45,324 bases of DNA from JACVRW01 sp036407035 (GTDB taxonomy: Bacteria; Actinomycetota; Thermoleophilia; Solirubrobacterales; Thermoleophilaceae), in contig DASXAA010000111.1 in assembly GCA_036407035.1 (NCBI GenBank), positions 1 through 45,324 of the forward strand, read 5' to 3'. A program made the translations under genes and the position numbers. The notes under the pieces were generated by a model that did no database searches, was not told the origin of the DNA, and worked only from the letters and a program-made list of their open reading frames with translations. Every line of letters starts with the position of its first letter. Position 1 is the stretch's first letter. Below are positions 1-7,249 of the stretch, one piece after another.

Positions 1-14
1 GCGGCCTAGTCAGC

Positions 15-29
15 ATGGACGCCGGTTTC
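15..29 (+). repeat. IS left subterminal inverted repeat
   Basis: ATGGACGCCGGTTTC here matches the reverse complement of 1507-1521 (ATGGACGCCCGTGTC) at 13 of 15 positions, with the first nine bases identical. Confidence 0.75.
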
Positions 30-126
30 TGAAGGGCCGGCCCTCGGTTCCGTGTATGGCGCGGGTTAGCGTCGCGGTTGTTGAGGGCCGCTTCGGCCAG
101 AGCCGCACACGGAGGAGGACCGACCC

Positions 127-1268
127 ATGCCCGACGTTAGCTCGAACGCGCCCGTGCGGGTGCGCATGCGCGCCGCGCTCGATGTCCACAAGCGCACGAT
201 CGTGTGCGCCTCGTGCCCGGACGATCCGCGCGCGGGCGAGCTCAAGCTCGAGGAGATCCCAAACTCGGAGCGCGCGCTGCGTGCGCTCGTCAAGCGCCTC
301 GGCGGCGCCGAGAGCCTCGCCGTCTGCTACGAGGCCGGGCCCTGCGGCTATGAGCCGCTGCGCCTGCTGGCGGGGATGGGCGTCGCCTGCGACGTCGTCG
401 CCCCGTCGCTGGTGCCGGTGCGTTCGGGCGATCGCGTCAAGACCGACCGCCGCGACGCCAAGAAGCTGCTCACGCTCTACCGCGCCGGCGCGCTCAGCTT
501 CGTGCAGCCGCCGACGCCCTGCCAGGAGGGCTCAGGGACCTCGTGCGCTGCCGTCACGACCTGGTCGCCGCGCGGCGTGCGGCGCGCCACCGGGTCCAGA
601 AGCAGTTGCTGCGCTACGGGCTCGTCTTCAGCGGCAAGAAGGGCTGGACCAAGGCCCATCAGGCCTGGGTTCGCCGCCAGCGCCTGTGCGACTCGAACGC
701 GCAGGCGGCGCTTTCCCACATGCTGTCCCATCTCGACGCGGTCGACGCCGAGATCGCCGCGCTCGATCACGAGCTCGAGCGGATCGCGCAGAGCGAGCCG
801 TGGTCGGACCCGGTCGCCTGGCTCTGCTGCTTCCGCGGCATCAAGACGCTGACCGCGCTCGCGCTGCTGGCCGAGATCGGTGACTTCCGCCGCTTCGGCT
901 CGGCGCGCGAGCTGATGAGCTTCCTCGGCCTCACCCCGAGCGAGTACTCGTCGGGCGAGGAGCGCCACCGCGGCCGGATCACGAAGTCCGGCAACGCCCA
1001 CGCGCGCCGGCTCGTGGTCGAGGCGGCCTGGCACTACCAGCACCCACCGCGCGTCTCGAAGCGGATCTCGGAGTTCCAGCAGTTCGTGCCGCCCGAGGTC
1101 TTCGCGCGCGCCTGGACGGCGCAGGTCAGGCTCGCAGGCCGCCACCGCGCCCTGCAGGCCAAGGGCAAGCGCTCGACCGTCGCCAACGTCGCGATCGCGC
1201 GCGAGCTCTGCGGCTTCATCTGGGCCGCGATGACCAACCAGCCCCTGCGCGCGGAGGCGGCCACCTGA
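127..1268 (+). pseudogene. IS110-family transposase, frameshifted
   Basis: The N-terminal RuvC-like DEDD domain is read in one frame from ATG 127, with a GGAGGAGG ribosome site 7-8 bases upstream. It shows ALDVHKRT (first Asp), CYEAGP (Glu) and TDRRDAKKL (paired Asp). At about 515-530 reading must move to the -1 frame, where the text continues as RDLVRCRHDL and runs to the stop at 1266-1268. This half holds the C-terminal transposase domain with FRGIKTLTALALLAEIGD and ITKSGNAHARR, whose Ser is the expected nucleophile. Adding one G in the run at about 526-529 (GAGGGCTC to GAGGGGCTC) restores one frame of about 380 residues, the usual family length. The simplest reading is a one-base deletion or sequencing error. 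Programmed -1 frameshifting is less likely, as IS110 elements are not known for it. Confidence 0.85.
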
Positions 1269-1506
1269 GCGAAGCGGCAACAACCCGCTGGAGCCGGGCG
1301 GCCGGCGTGGCTGCCCGAGGATCCTCGACGCGAACTATGCGATCCCGACTCGCGACCCTAGTGCGAGGCAACTCACGACCGGAAGCTGTCCCGCGGTCCC
1401 GACCCGCGCATCTCAGCGTGACCAGTCGTCGTTTGCGTCGCGCCGGCCGCCCGGCTCCATCACCACCACCGTGAGATCAGATCCGCGAAATCCCAAACAA
1501 GCCCTT
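1269..1506 (+). ncRNA. Candidate seekRNA/bridge RNA region of the IS
   Basis: There is no credible gene between the transposase stop and the right inverted repeat. In IS1111-group elements this position encodes the structured guide RNA that pairs with target and donor DNA. Short GC-rich complementary stretches are visible, but I could not derive a fold by eye, so the exact ends are unknown. The call rests on position and element type, not on a recognised RNA motif. Confidence 0.4.
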
Positions 1507-1521
1507 GACACGGGCGTCCAT
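1507..1521 (-). repeat. IS right subterminal inverted repeat
   Basis: Partner of 15-29: GACACGGGCGTCCAT, which contains the nine-base exact match GGCGTCCAT. Confidence 0.75.
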
Positions 1522-1589
1522 CTCAGTTCTCGGTGAGCGGTCGACCGCCTCCGTGAGCCGAAAGCCCCGCCTTTGCGGAGCCTTCTCGA

Positions 1590-1675
1590 TGCGCCCAGGG
1601 AGATTCGAACTCCCACGACCCAAACGGGTCACAAGGCCCTCAACCTTGCGCGTCTACCAGTTCCGCCACAGGCGC
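1590..1675 (-). tRNA. tRNA-Leu (anticodon GAG)
   Basis: Read on the minus strand, the gene starts GCGCCTG and ends TGGGCGC plus discriminator A, giving a seven-pair acceptor stem with two G-U pairs. The D-arm reads GGCGGAACTGGTAGACGC and the T-arm carries GTTCGAATC. The anticodon arm AAGGTTGAGGGCCTT places GAG in the loop, reading CUC leucine codons. The 86-base length and extra variable-arm stem (GACCC/GGGTC) are typical of class II leucine tRNAs. CCA is not encoded. A good -10 box (TATACT on the minus strand, 1689-1694) lies 13 bases upstream of the 5' end. Confidence 0.96.
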
Positions 1676-1724
1676 GTGCGGGGGCCCCAGTATAGAGCCG
1701 CTCAACGCTTCGCCCCGCGCCGTC

Positions 1725-1753
1725 TTGAAGCCGTCCGACCCCCCAGGTACTCT
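1725..1753 (+). promoter_or_regulatory. lexA promoter
   Basis: TTGAAG (1725-1730) and TACTCT (1748-1753) are separated by exactly 17 bases. The expected start point at about 1760 falls inside the LexA box, as for an autorepressed lexA promoter. Confidence 0.65.
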
Positions 1754-1754
1754 A

Positions 1755-1768
1755 CGAACACATGTTCG
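1755..1768 (+). promoter_or_regulatory. LexA-binding site (SOS box)
   Basis: CGAACACATGTTCG is a perfect match to the Gram-positive/actinobacterial SOS box CGAAC-N4-GTTCG. It overlaps the predicted transcription start of lexA, so LexA is expected to repress itself and the coupled downstream gene. Confidence 0.92.
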
Positions 1769-1829
1769 AAGTAGCGGCAAAGAACAGGCTTGGACGGCCG
1801 GGAAACCGCGGCTTCCGGGGGAGGTTCCA

Positions 1830-2444
1830 ATGGTGGATCTGAAGCTCACGAAGCGGCAGCAGGAGATCTTCGACTACATCAAGCGGTACGGAGCCGAGCA
1901 TGGCTATCCGCCGACGGTGCGCGACATCGGGAAGGCGATCGGGCTCACCTCCTCGTCGACCGTCCACGCCCACCTCGCCAACCTGGAGAAGGTCGGGCTG
2001 CTGCGCCGCGACCCGAGCAAGCCGCGCGCGATCGAGGTGCTGGTCGACAAGGCGAAGCAGGCGGTCGGGCCGAGTGGCCTTCCCGTGGTCGGCCAGGTTG
2101 CGGCCGGTCAGCCGGTGCTGGCCGAGGAGAACATCGAGGACTACGTCGCCGTCCCGGGCATCGCCGGCGGTGACGAGGGCGAGTTCGTGCTCAGGGTCAA
2201 GGGCGACTCGATGAAGGACGCCGGCATCCTCGAGGGCGACCACGTGATCGTGCGCCGGCAGGACACGGCCGACGACGGCGAGATCGTCGTCGCGCTGGTT
2301 GGCGATGAGGCGACCGTCAAGCGTTACTTCCGGGAAGCCGACCACGTGCGGCTGCAGCCGGAGAACGACGCGCTCGACCCGATCCGCAGCCGCAACGTCG
2401 AGATCCTCGGTCGCGTGGTGGGCGTATGCAGGAGAGTCGGATGA
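1830..2444 (+). CDS. lexA: LexA repressor
   Basis: SOS-response repressor and self-cleaving serine protease, 204 residues. The N-terminal winged-helix DNA-binding domain (about 1-70) carries LTKRQQEIFDYI and GYPPTVRDIGKAIGLTSSSTV. The C-terminal S24 peptidase domain has the Ala92-Gly93 cleavage bond in QVAAGQPV, the nucleophile Ser127 in GDSMKDAG and the general base Lys164 in ATVKRY. RecA filaments formed on single-stranded DNA would trigger cleavage. The start at ATG 1830 is supported by GGGGGAGGT about six bases upstream and by the usual LexA N-terminus. An autoregulatory SOS box sits at 1755-1768. The next gene starts inside its stop codon. Confidence 0.97.
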   Translation: MVDLKLTKRQQEIFDYIKRYGAEHGYPPTVRDIGKAIGLTSSSTVHAHLANLEKVGLLRRDPSKPRAIEVLVDKAKQAVGPSGLPVVGQVAAGQPVLAEENIEDYVAVPGIAGGDEGEFVLRVKGDSMKDAGILEGDHVIVRRQDTADDGEIVVALVGDEATVKRYFREADHVRLQPENDALDPIRSRNVEILGRVVGVCRRVG

Positions 2445-2677
2445 CGGCCGCCGCACTGGCCGCCCCGCTGCAGGGCCTCGCCGAGCGGCGCGCCGGCGGA
2501 TGGCACGGCGACCGCGCCCGCGGGCGCGGGCGCGGCCTCACGCTCGCTGAGCGCCTCGACGGCATATGGGCCGCAGTGCGCGCCGACGGCGAAGCGGAGT
2601 GCCCGATCTGCCGAGGCCGGATGCAGCTGCGCCACGGCCAGGGCGAGTGCGCCGGCTGCGGCTCGCGGATGAGCTGA
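2441..2677 (+). CDS. Small zinc-ribbon protein coupled to lexA
   Basis: A 78-residue protein with one C-terminal zinc ribbon: CPIC, then CAGC about 18 residues later, a four-cysteine knuckle. The N-terminal half is basic and Arg/Gly-rich. ATG 2441 overlaps the lexA stop (ATGA) and has GGAGAG five bases upstream, so translation is likely coupled and the gene should share LexA control. An alternative ATG lies at 2426, inside lexA. I recognise no family or function. The shared transcript suggests a DNA-damage-related role, but this is inference. Confidence 0.65.
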   Translation: MTAAALAAPLQGLAERRAGGWHGDRARGRGRGLTLAERLDGIWAAVRADGEAECPICRGRMQLRHGQGECAGCGSRMS

Positions 2678-2756
2678 GGCGGGGCGGGAGCCGCGAGCGC
2701 CGGGGTCTTGGGCCCGCCGGTGCGGAGCGTCGGGCGTCGAGGGCCCCGCCGCGGAG

Positions 2757-2820
2757 CGGATCGCCCGGGCGGCGGATCGCCCGGGCGGCGGATCGCCCGC
2801 GCGGCGGATCGCCCGGGCAG
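2757..2820. repeat. Four tandem copies of a 16-bp repeat
   Basis: The unit CGGATCGCCCGGGCGG occurs four times head to tail. Copies 1 and 2 are identical, copy 3 has one change and copy 4 one change. It lies in the gene-free stretch 2678-2990 between the zinc-ribbon gene and rnpB. Each unit contains the self-complementary CGCCCGGGCG, so any RNA could form alternative hairpins. Confidence 0.85.
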
Positions 2821-2822
2821 TC

Positions 2823-2871
2823 GTCCGTTGTCGACTTTGTCCCCGCAGCGGGGACTAACTCGACAACGGAC
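2823..2871. repeat. Nested palindromic hairpin element
   Basis: The outer arm GTCCGTTGTCGA (2823-2834) is perfectly complementary to 2860-2871. Inside it, GTCCCCG (2839-2845) pairs with CGGGGAC (2849-2855) around a three-base CAG loop. The inner and outer stems are separated by four unpaired bases on each side. There is no T-run, so it is not a standard terminator. It looks like a dispersed REP-type palindrome or a hairpin that blocks read-through into rnpB. Confidence 0.7.
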
Positions 2872-2991
2872 CGCCGGGCCCCGCCCGCCCGCCCGCCCGG
2901 CCCGCCCCGCCCTGGCCGCCGCCCGCGCTCTTTCCGCCGAACCGCGGCGTGCAGGTGTGGTCAGGTGGACGTCGTGGGCCTACCATGGACT

Positions 2992-3376
2992 TCGCTGGCC
3001 GAGCGACCGCGGGGAGGCCGGAGAGACAACCGGTCCCTCGAGGAAAGTCCGGACACCGTAGGGCAGGGTGGTCGGGGTACCGACCCGGGGAAACCCGCGG
3101 GAAAGTGCCACAGAAACACACCGCCCACGTCCCGGGCCTCACGTGAGCCCGGGGCCGGCAAGGGTGAAATGGTGCGGTAAGAGCGCACCGGCGTCGTGGC
3201 GACACGGCGGCCAGGCAAACCCCACCCGGTGCAAGGCCAAGCAGGGACGTCGACGCTGCCCGCCGAGTCCCAGGTAGGCCGCAGGGCCGCGAGGCCCCGG
3301 CCGGACGGCGCCGAAGGCGCCGGCCGGGCGAGATGGATGGTCGCTCAAGACAGAATCCGGCTTACAGGCCAGCTAC
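2992..3376 (+). ncRNA. rnpB: RNase P RNA, bacterial type A
   Basis: Catalytic RNA that trims the 5' leader of pre-tRNAs. Hallmarks appear in order: GAGGAAAGTCCGGACACC (core near P3/P4), CAGAAACACACCGCC, AAGGGTGAAATGGTGCGGTA, GTAAGAGCGCACC, the L15 loop GGCAAACCCCACCCGG (pairs with tRNA CCA), and the 3' core AGACAGAATCCGGCTTAC. P1 closes by GCTGGCC (2994-3000) with GGCCAGC (3367-3373), which fixes both ends to within a few bases. A possible -10 box TACCAT lies at 2981-2986. An intrinsic terminator follows directly. Confidence 0.97.
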
Positions 3377-3406
3377 GGAAAACCCCCGTAAATGCGGGGG
3401 TTTTCC
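3377..3406 (+). terminator. rnpB intrinsic terminator
   Basis: GGAAAACCCCC (3377-3387) and its exact complement (3396-3406) form an 11-bp stem with an eight-base loop. The right arm supplies GGGGGTTTT, a GC stem followed by a T-run. Confidence 0.93.
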
Positions 3407-3502
3407 ACGTCCGGGCCACCACCCGCGGCGGGCGTGCCACGGGGCATTTCAGGCTAAGTAGACTGCCTTTACAGGATTTTAGGCCGACGACAGAGGAGCG
3501 AC

Positions 3503-4162
3503 ATGGCACTGCAGATCGGGGACACCGCCCCGGACTTCGAGGCTGAGACCACCGAGGGGAAGATCAAGTTCCACGACTGGGTCGGGGACTCGTGGACCGT
3601 CCTGTTCTCGCATCCCCGGAACTTCACCCCGGTGTGCACGACCGAGCTCGGCTACATGGCGTCGATCAAGCCGGAGTTCGACAAGCGCGACGTGAAGATC
3701 ATCGGCCTCTCGGTCGATCCGATCGGGAACCACGAGAAGTGGGCGCAGGACATCGCCGAGACCCAGGGCGCGGCACCCAACTATCCGCTGATCGGCGACG
3801 GCGACTTCACCGTCTCGAAGCTCTACGGGATGCTCCCCGCCGACACCGCGGGAGACCCGACCGAGCGTACGCCCGCGGCCAATCAGACCGTCCGCAACGT
3901 GTTCGTGATCGGCCCGGACAAGAAGATCAAGCTGATCCTCGTCTATCCGATGACGACCGGCCGGAACTTCGACGAGGTGCTGCGGGTCATCGACTCGCTG
4001 CAGCTAACCGCGAAGCACCGGGTCGCGACCCCGGCGAACTGGCAGCAGGGCGACGACGTGATCATCGCCGGCTCGGTCTCCGACGACGAGGCGCGCGAGA
4101 TCTATCCGGACGGCTGGGACTCACCGCGCCCGTACATCCGGATCGTGCCGCAGCCGCGCTGA
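3503..4162 (+). CDS. 1-Cys peroxiredoxin (Prx6 type)
   Basis: Thiol peroxidase that reduces hydrogen peroxide and organic hydroperoxides, 219 residues, cytosolic. The peroxidatic Cys45 sits in FTPVCTTE, with the AhpC/TSA fold over about 1-150. The C-terminal extension (about 160-219, with TPANWQQGDDVI and PRPYIR) is the Prx6-type dimer domain. The length and absence of a VCP-type resolving cysteine favour the 1-Cys subgroup. GAGGAGCGAC precedes ATG 3503. A possible -10 TAGACT lies at 3459-3464. The gene is monocistronic and convergent with the MFS gene. Its stop codon lies in a 17-bp tandem repeat. Confidence 0.95.
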   Translation: MALQIGDTAPDFEAETTEGKIKFHDWVGDSWTVLFSHPRNFTPVCTTELGYMASIKPEFDKRDVKIIGLSVDPIGNHEKWAQDIAETQGAAPNYPLIGDGDFTVSKLYGMLPADTAGDPTERTPAANQTVRNVFVIGPDKKIKLILVYPMTTGRNFDEVLRVIDSLQLTAKHRVATPANWQQGDDVIIAGSVSDDEAREIYPDGWDSPRPYIRIVPQPR

Positions 4163-4197
4163 CGCCGCAGCCGCGCTGACGGCGCACCCGCACTGAC
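4147..4197 (+). repeat. 17-bp tandem repeat across the peroxiredoxin stop
   Basis: GCCGCAGCCGCGCTGAC occurs twice exactly (4147-4163, 4164-4180), followed by a third diverged copy (4181-4197). The first copy contains the gene's TGA, so the duplication extended only the 3' untranslated end. Confidence 0.8.
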
Positions 4198-4209
4198 GGC
4201 CCGCGAGTG

Positions 4210-4236
4210 AGCGGGGCGCGCCGGGCGCGCCCCGCT
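4210..4236. terminator. GC hairpin between convergent genes
   Basis: AGCGGGGCGCGC (4210-4221) is followed after three bases by its exact complement (4225-4236). It lies between the stops of the peroxiredoxin (plus) and MFS (minus) genes. There is no T-run on either side, so it may be a bidirectional, T-less terminator. Confidence 0.5.
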
Positions 4237-4276
4237 ACGGCCGGCCGCACGCCAGGCCCCCGCGCCGAACCACCCG

Positions 4277-5719
4277 CTACGCCCGACCCGGCTCCCCTCC
4301 GCCGAGCACCGCGCTCGCCACGGCCGCGGCCACGTACATGCCCGTGGCCACCAGCGCCGCGGCGTGCATCCCGCGCACGAACGAGTGGCCGTCGGCCGGC
4401 GCCCCTGCGATCGCTCCGAACGCGGCGATTCCGATCGCTCCGCCCGCCTGGCGGGCCGTGTTGTTCACGGCGGACGCGAGGCCGGCGCGGTCGGCGGGAA
4501 CGGCCGCCATCGCCGCCGCCACCACGGCCGGCGTCAGCGCGGCGAGGCCCAGACCCCAGAGGGCGAGTGCCGGCAGCAGCACGAGGTAGCCGCTATCGGT
4601 ATCGAGTCGCAGCAGCAGCGCGAGTCCCGCCGCCGACACCAGCAGCCCCGCGACCATTGGACGCGCGGGGCCGACAGCCGCGGTCACGCGTCCGGCGTAC
4701 GGCGCGAGCAGCGCGAGCGGCAGGAACAGCGGCAAGGCAGCCAGGCCGGCCTCGAACGGCGACAGGTCGCGAACGCCCTGGAGGTAGAGCGTCAGCAGGA
4801 AGAGCATCCCGAGCGTCCCGAGGTTCATCGTCCCGGCGGTCGCGTTCGCGAGCGAGAAGCCGCGCCGCCGGAAGAGGGAGAGGGGGAGGGTCGGGTCGGG
4901 GTGCGACCGTTCGACCAGCACGAACGCCACGAGCAACGCCACCGACACCACGGCGGCGCCCACGCAGGCCGGGCCGAGCCCGTCGCGGCCGGCCTCGATG
5001 AACGCGAACGTCACGGCGGCCAGCAGCAGCGCGCCGAGCGCGGTGCCCGCGAGGTCGAGCCGCCGCCCGGCGGGGTCGCGGGTCTCGCGGACGAGGCGGG
5101 TGGCCACGGCGAACGCCACGACCACGATCGGCAGGTTCAGGAAGAAGACGCTCCGCCACCCGACCCAGTTCACCAGCGCACCCCCGAGCAGCGGCCCCGC
5201 GGGCAGGGCGGCGCTGCCGATCCCGGCCCAGACGCCGATCGCCCTCGCCTGCTCGCGCGCCTCCGGGTACGTGCGCGTGATGATCGCGAGGGTGCCGGGG
5301 AGCAGGAGCGCGGCGCCTACGCCCTGCACGACCCGCGCGAGAACGAGGACGCCCGTGGTCGGCGCGAGGCCACAGCCGAGCGACCCCGCGCCGAAGAGCG
5401 CGAGGCCCGCGAGCACCACCCGCTTGTGGCCGCGAAGGTCGCCGGCGGTCCCGCCCGCGAGCATCAGCGCGGCCAGCGCGATCGCGTAGCCGTCGACGAC
5501 CCACTGGAGCCCGCTGAGGCTCGACCCGAGATCGGACCCGATCCGCGGCAGCGCGACGTTCACGATCGTGACGTCGAGCAGCACCAGGAAGTAGCCGACG
5601 CACATGACGACGAGCACGACCCGCCGCGACGCGCGCTCGGCAGCGGGAGGGCGGCGCCCCCAGGGCGAGATGCCCGCGAGGCGCGGCCGGGAAGGCGATG
5701 TCTGGCGCCGGGGAGCCAT
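4277..5719 (-). CDS. MFS drug exporter, DHA2/EmrB-like (14 TM)
   Basis: Proton-coupled exporter of the major facilitator superfamily in the inner membrane, 480 residues. Visible motifs: LDVTIVNVALPRI in TM1 (motif D1 of the 14-TM DHA2 group), GGTAGDLRGHKRV (motif A) in loop 2-3, RVVQGVGAALLLPGTLAII (motif B) and GPLLGGALV (motif C, antiporter signature). Hydrophobic segments run to the C-terminus, consistent with 14 helices. ATG 5719 is preceded by GTAGGTGG; an in-frame extension further upstream is shadow. It lies 47 bases after the DUF202 gene on the same strand, so they may form an operon. The substrate cannot be told from sequence. Confidence 0.92.
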   Translation of the reverse strand: MAPRRQTSPSRPRLAGISPWGRRPPAAERASRRVVLVVMCVGYFLVLLDVTIVNVALPRIGSDLGSSLSGLQWVVDGYAIALAALMLAGGTAGDLRGHKRVVLAGLALFGAGSLGCGLAPTTGVLVLARVVQGVGAALLLPGTLAIITRTYPEAREQARAIGVWAGIGSAALPAGPLLGGALVNWVGWRSVFFLNLPIVVVAFAVATRLVRETRDPAGRRLDLAGTALGALLLAAVTFAFIEAGRDGLGPACVGAAVVSVALLVAFVLVERSHPDPTLPLSLFRRRGFSLANATAGTMNLGTLGMLFLLTLYLQGVRDLSPFEAGLAALPLFLPLALLAPYAGRVTAAVGPARPMVAGLLVSAAGLALLLRLDTDSGYLVLLPALALWGLGLAALTPAVVAAAMAAVPADRAGLASAVNNTARQAGGAIGIAAFGAIAGAPADGHSFVRGMHAAALVATGMYVAAAVASAVLGGGEPGRA

Positions 5720-5766
5720 CCACCTACCGGCTACCCGCCGGTCGCCGGCGCTAGGCCTCGGCCCCG

Positions 5767-6120
5767 CTACCCCTCCGCGATGATCGTCGCCAGCGTCCCC
5801 AGCGCCAGCACCGCGCCGATGGTCGTCAGCCCGAAGATCCAGGAACGCCGCACGCCGACGTACCCGCCCTGGGCGAGCGCCGAGTCCACGTGCTGCTGCC
5901 GCATCCCCGCGGCCACGAAGATCGCCGCCGCCAGCACCGCGTAGCCGCTGCCGAGGATCACGTAGGGCGTCCGGTTGCCTCCCACGAGCTGCGGCACCAC
6001 CCCGCCGACGCCGACCGCCGCGGTCGCGGCGGCGATGCCGGTGCGCCACCAGGCGAGCCAGGTCCGCTCGGCGGCGAGGTGGGTGCGGCGTGTTACGTCA
6101 GTATCGTCGGCGTCGGCCAC
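5767..6120 (-). CDS. DUF202 (YidH-like) membrane protein
   Basis: A 117-residue membrane protein with the DUF202 signature HLAAERTWLAWWRTGIAA, followed by three hydrophobic segments (about 30-48, 53-73, 92-115). This small family of inner-membrane proteins has no firmly assigned function. It starts at GTG 6120, with weak ribosome-site evidence. It lies just upstream of the MFS exporter on the same strand. Confidence 0.85.
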   Translation of the reverse strand: MADADDTDVTRRTHLAAERTWLAWWRTGIAAATAAVGVGGVVPQLVGGNRTPYVILGSGYAVLAAAIFVAAGMRQQHVDSALAQGGYVGVRRSWIFGLTTIGAVLALGTLATIIAEG

Positions 6121-6123
6121 TGG

Positions 6124-6169
6124 GAAATGCGCTCGGGAGCCTCAATTCTTGCTGTTCTCTGCGCATTTC
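6124..6169. promoter_or_regulatory. Inverted repeat in a divergent intergenic region
   Basis: GAAATGCGC (6124-6132) and its exact complement (6161-6169) are 28 bases apart between the divergent DUF202 and zinc-ribbon genes. This could be a shared operator or a hairpin; no protein can be assigned. Confidence 0.35.
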
Positions 6170-6232
6170 ACGTTTCGAGGCCACCCGCTCCGGCTACGAG
6201 GACAACACTCGGGTCAGGGATTGCGGGAATCC

Positions 6233-6661
6233 ATGCCGTCAGCAACACGCACTTCAAAGAAGACCGACGCCTACTGCCCTCACTGCCACCTGCTCATCGA
6301 ACGCAAGGCGGGCGATGAGTGGCCACCCGAGCCGGCCCGCTGTCCCCACTGCCGCCTCCTGGTCGGAATCGGCCGGGCGCGGCCCACTCCCGCCGCCGAG
6401 CCCGGGGCCCGCGGCAGCGCCGCCGGGGTGTTCGCCCACGACGCGAAACGCTCCGACGCCGAGGGCGGCGCCTCGGCAGAGGAGGTGTGCGAGGCGATCC
6501 GGCGCGTCGCCGAGGAGACCGGCGCGCGGCCCGAGCGGCTGCTGATGGTCGACTACCAGCAGCACACCTCGGACGACGAGAGCCTCCCGACGCTCACCGA
6601 CGTCTTCGCCGCCTACGGCAGCTGGAAGCGCGCCCGCCGGGCGGCGGCCGCCGACGCCTGA
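6233..6661 (+). CDS. Zinc-ribbon protein with C-terminal helical motif
   Basis: A 142-residue protein of unknown function. The N-terminus (about 13-45) has a zinc ribbon, CPHC then CPHC about 24 residues later. A Pro/Gly-rich linker follows, then a helical domain (about 80-142) ending LPTLTDVFAAYGSWKRARRAA. That last segment resembles the short repeat found with homing and HNH endonucleases, a putative DNA-binding helix pair; this is family recall, not a search. ATG 6233 is chosen because upstream in-frame sequence is low-complexity shadow and lies across the inverted repeat. No partner gene is evident. Confidence 0.7.
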   Translation: MPSATRTSKKTDAYCPHCHLLIERKAGDEWPPEPARCPHCRLLVGIGRARPTPAAEPGARGSAAGVFAHDAKRSDAEGGASAEEVCEAIRRVAEETGARPERLLMVDYQQHTSDDESLPTLTDVFAAYGSWKRARRAAAADA

Positions 6662-6703
6662 GCGCCGCGCCACGTCGCCTGCGTGGATTAGAGTCCCGCA
6701 CCG

Positions 6704-7189
6704 ATGACGTGGCTGCTCGTGGTCGGACCGTTCCTGGTCCTCGGGATCGTCGTCCTCTTCGTCGCCTTCTCGGGAGGCGCCGGCGCCGCCCGTGAGGCGT
6801 ACCTCACGCGCGGCGGGAGGGCGTTCGCGATCACCGTGGCGGTGCTGTACGTGGTACTCGGGATCGCCGTGCCGGCCGTTGTGATCGCCAGCCGCGGGGA
6901 GACCGAGGGCGGGGTGGGCGCCCTCCGCACCGAGGCGCTCAGCAAGCAGGACGAGCTCGGCAAGACGCTCTTCATCGAGACCTGCAAGAGCTGCCACAAC
7001 CTGGACGCCGTCCAGGCCAAGGGCGTCACGGGCCCCGATCTCGACGAGCTCGGCGGCCTCGACAAGCAGCGCGTCCTGAACGCGATCCACACCGGCGGCA
7101 CCGGTCAGAACCGGATGCCGAAGGACCTGCTCACGGGGTCGGACGCCCAGGCGGTGGCCGATTACGTGTCGAAGGTCGCGGGCCAGTAA
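6704..7189 (+). CDS. Membrane-anchored mono-haem cytochrome c
   Basis: A 161-residue electron-transfer protein. Two hydrophobic segments (about 3-24 and 40-62) anchor a C-terminal class I cytochrome c domain facing outside. Haem attachment is by CKSCH (about residues 95-99). The probable distal Met ligand is in NRMPKDLL, and the fold ends ADYVSKVAG as in small c-type domains. It probably carries electrons near a terminal oxidase, although no oxidase gene is here. No clear ribosome site is present; TAGAGT at 6689-6694 lies nine bases before ATG, suggesting a leaderless mRNA. Confidence 0.92.
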   Translation: MTWLLVVGPFLVLGIVVLFVAFSGGAGAAREAYLTRGGRAFAITVAVLYVVLGIAVPAVVIASRGETEGGVGALRTEALSKQDELGKTLFIETCKSCHNLDAVQAKGVTGPDLDELGGLDKQRVLNAIHTGGTGQNRMPKDLLTGSDAQAVADYVSKVAGQ

Positions 7190-7191
7190 TT

Positions 7192-7214
7192 CCCGCGCAA
7201 CAAGCGGGGCTTTT
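7192..7214 (+). terminator. Weak terminator after cytochrome c
   Basis: CCCGC (7192-7196) pairs with GCGGG (7204-7208), followed by CTTTT. The stem is short but correctly placed, three bases after the stop codon. Confidence 0.45.
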
Positions 7215-7249
7215 CCGTCCGACGCATCCGCTCTGCTGCTAGCATGCCC

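Larger units (their letters stand above)
15..1521 (+). mobile_element. IS110-family insertion sequence, IS1111-like
   Basis: A broken IS110-type transposase (127-1268) is bracketed by a subterminal inverted repeat at 15-29 and 1507-1521. The long non-coding stretch lies downstream of the gene (about 240 bases) and not upstream (about 97 bases). Established knowledge: IS1111-group members of IS110 have subterminal inverted repeats and carry their guide RNA downstream of the transposase, while the IS110 group proper lacks the repeats and has it upstream. The true tips should lie a few bases outside the repeats, so the element probably covers most of 5-1530. The target site cannot be read because the window begins at the left end. 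tRNA-Leu begins about 70 bases beyond the right end. Confidence 0.8.

Noticed and set aside
2757..2820. CRISPR-like array
   Set aside because: The 16-bp units abut with no spacers; simple tandem repeats.
2708..3210. Several open frames of 60-200 codons in 2566-3350
   Set aside because: They overlay the 16-bp repeats, the hairpin and rnpB, have Arg/Pro/Gly-biased shadow composition and no ribosome sites.
4364..5944. A 526-codon plus-strand frame opposite the MFS gene
   Set aside because: Highly charged, low-complexity mirror of a clear membrane transporter; typical antisense shadow in high-GC DNA.
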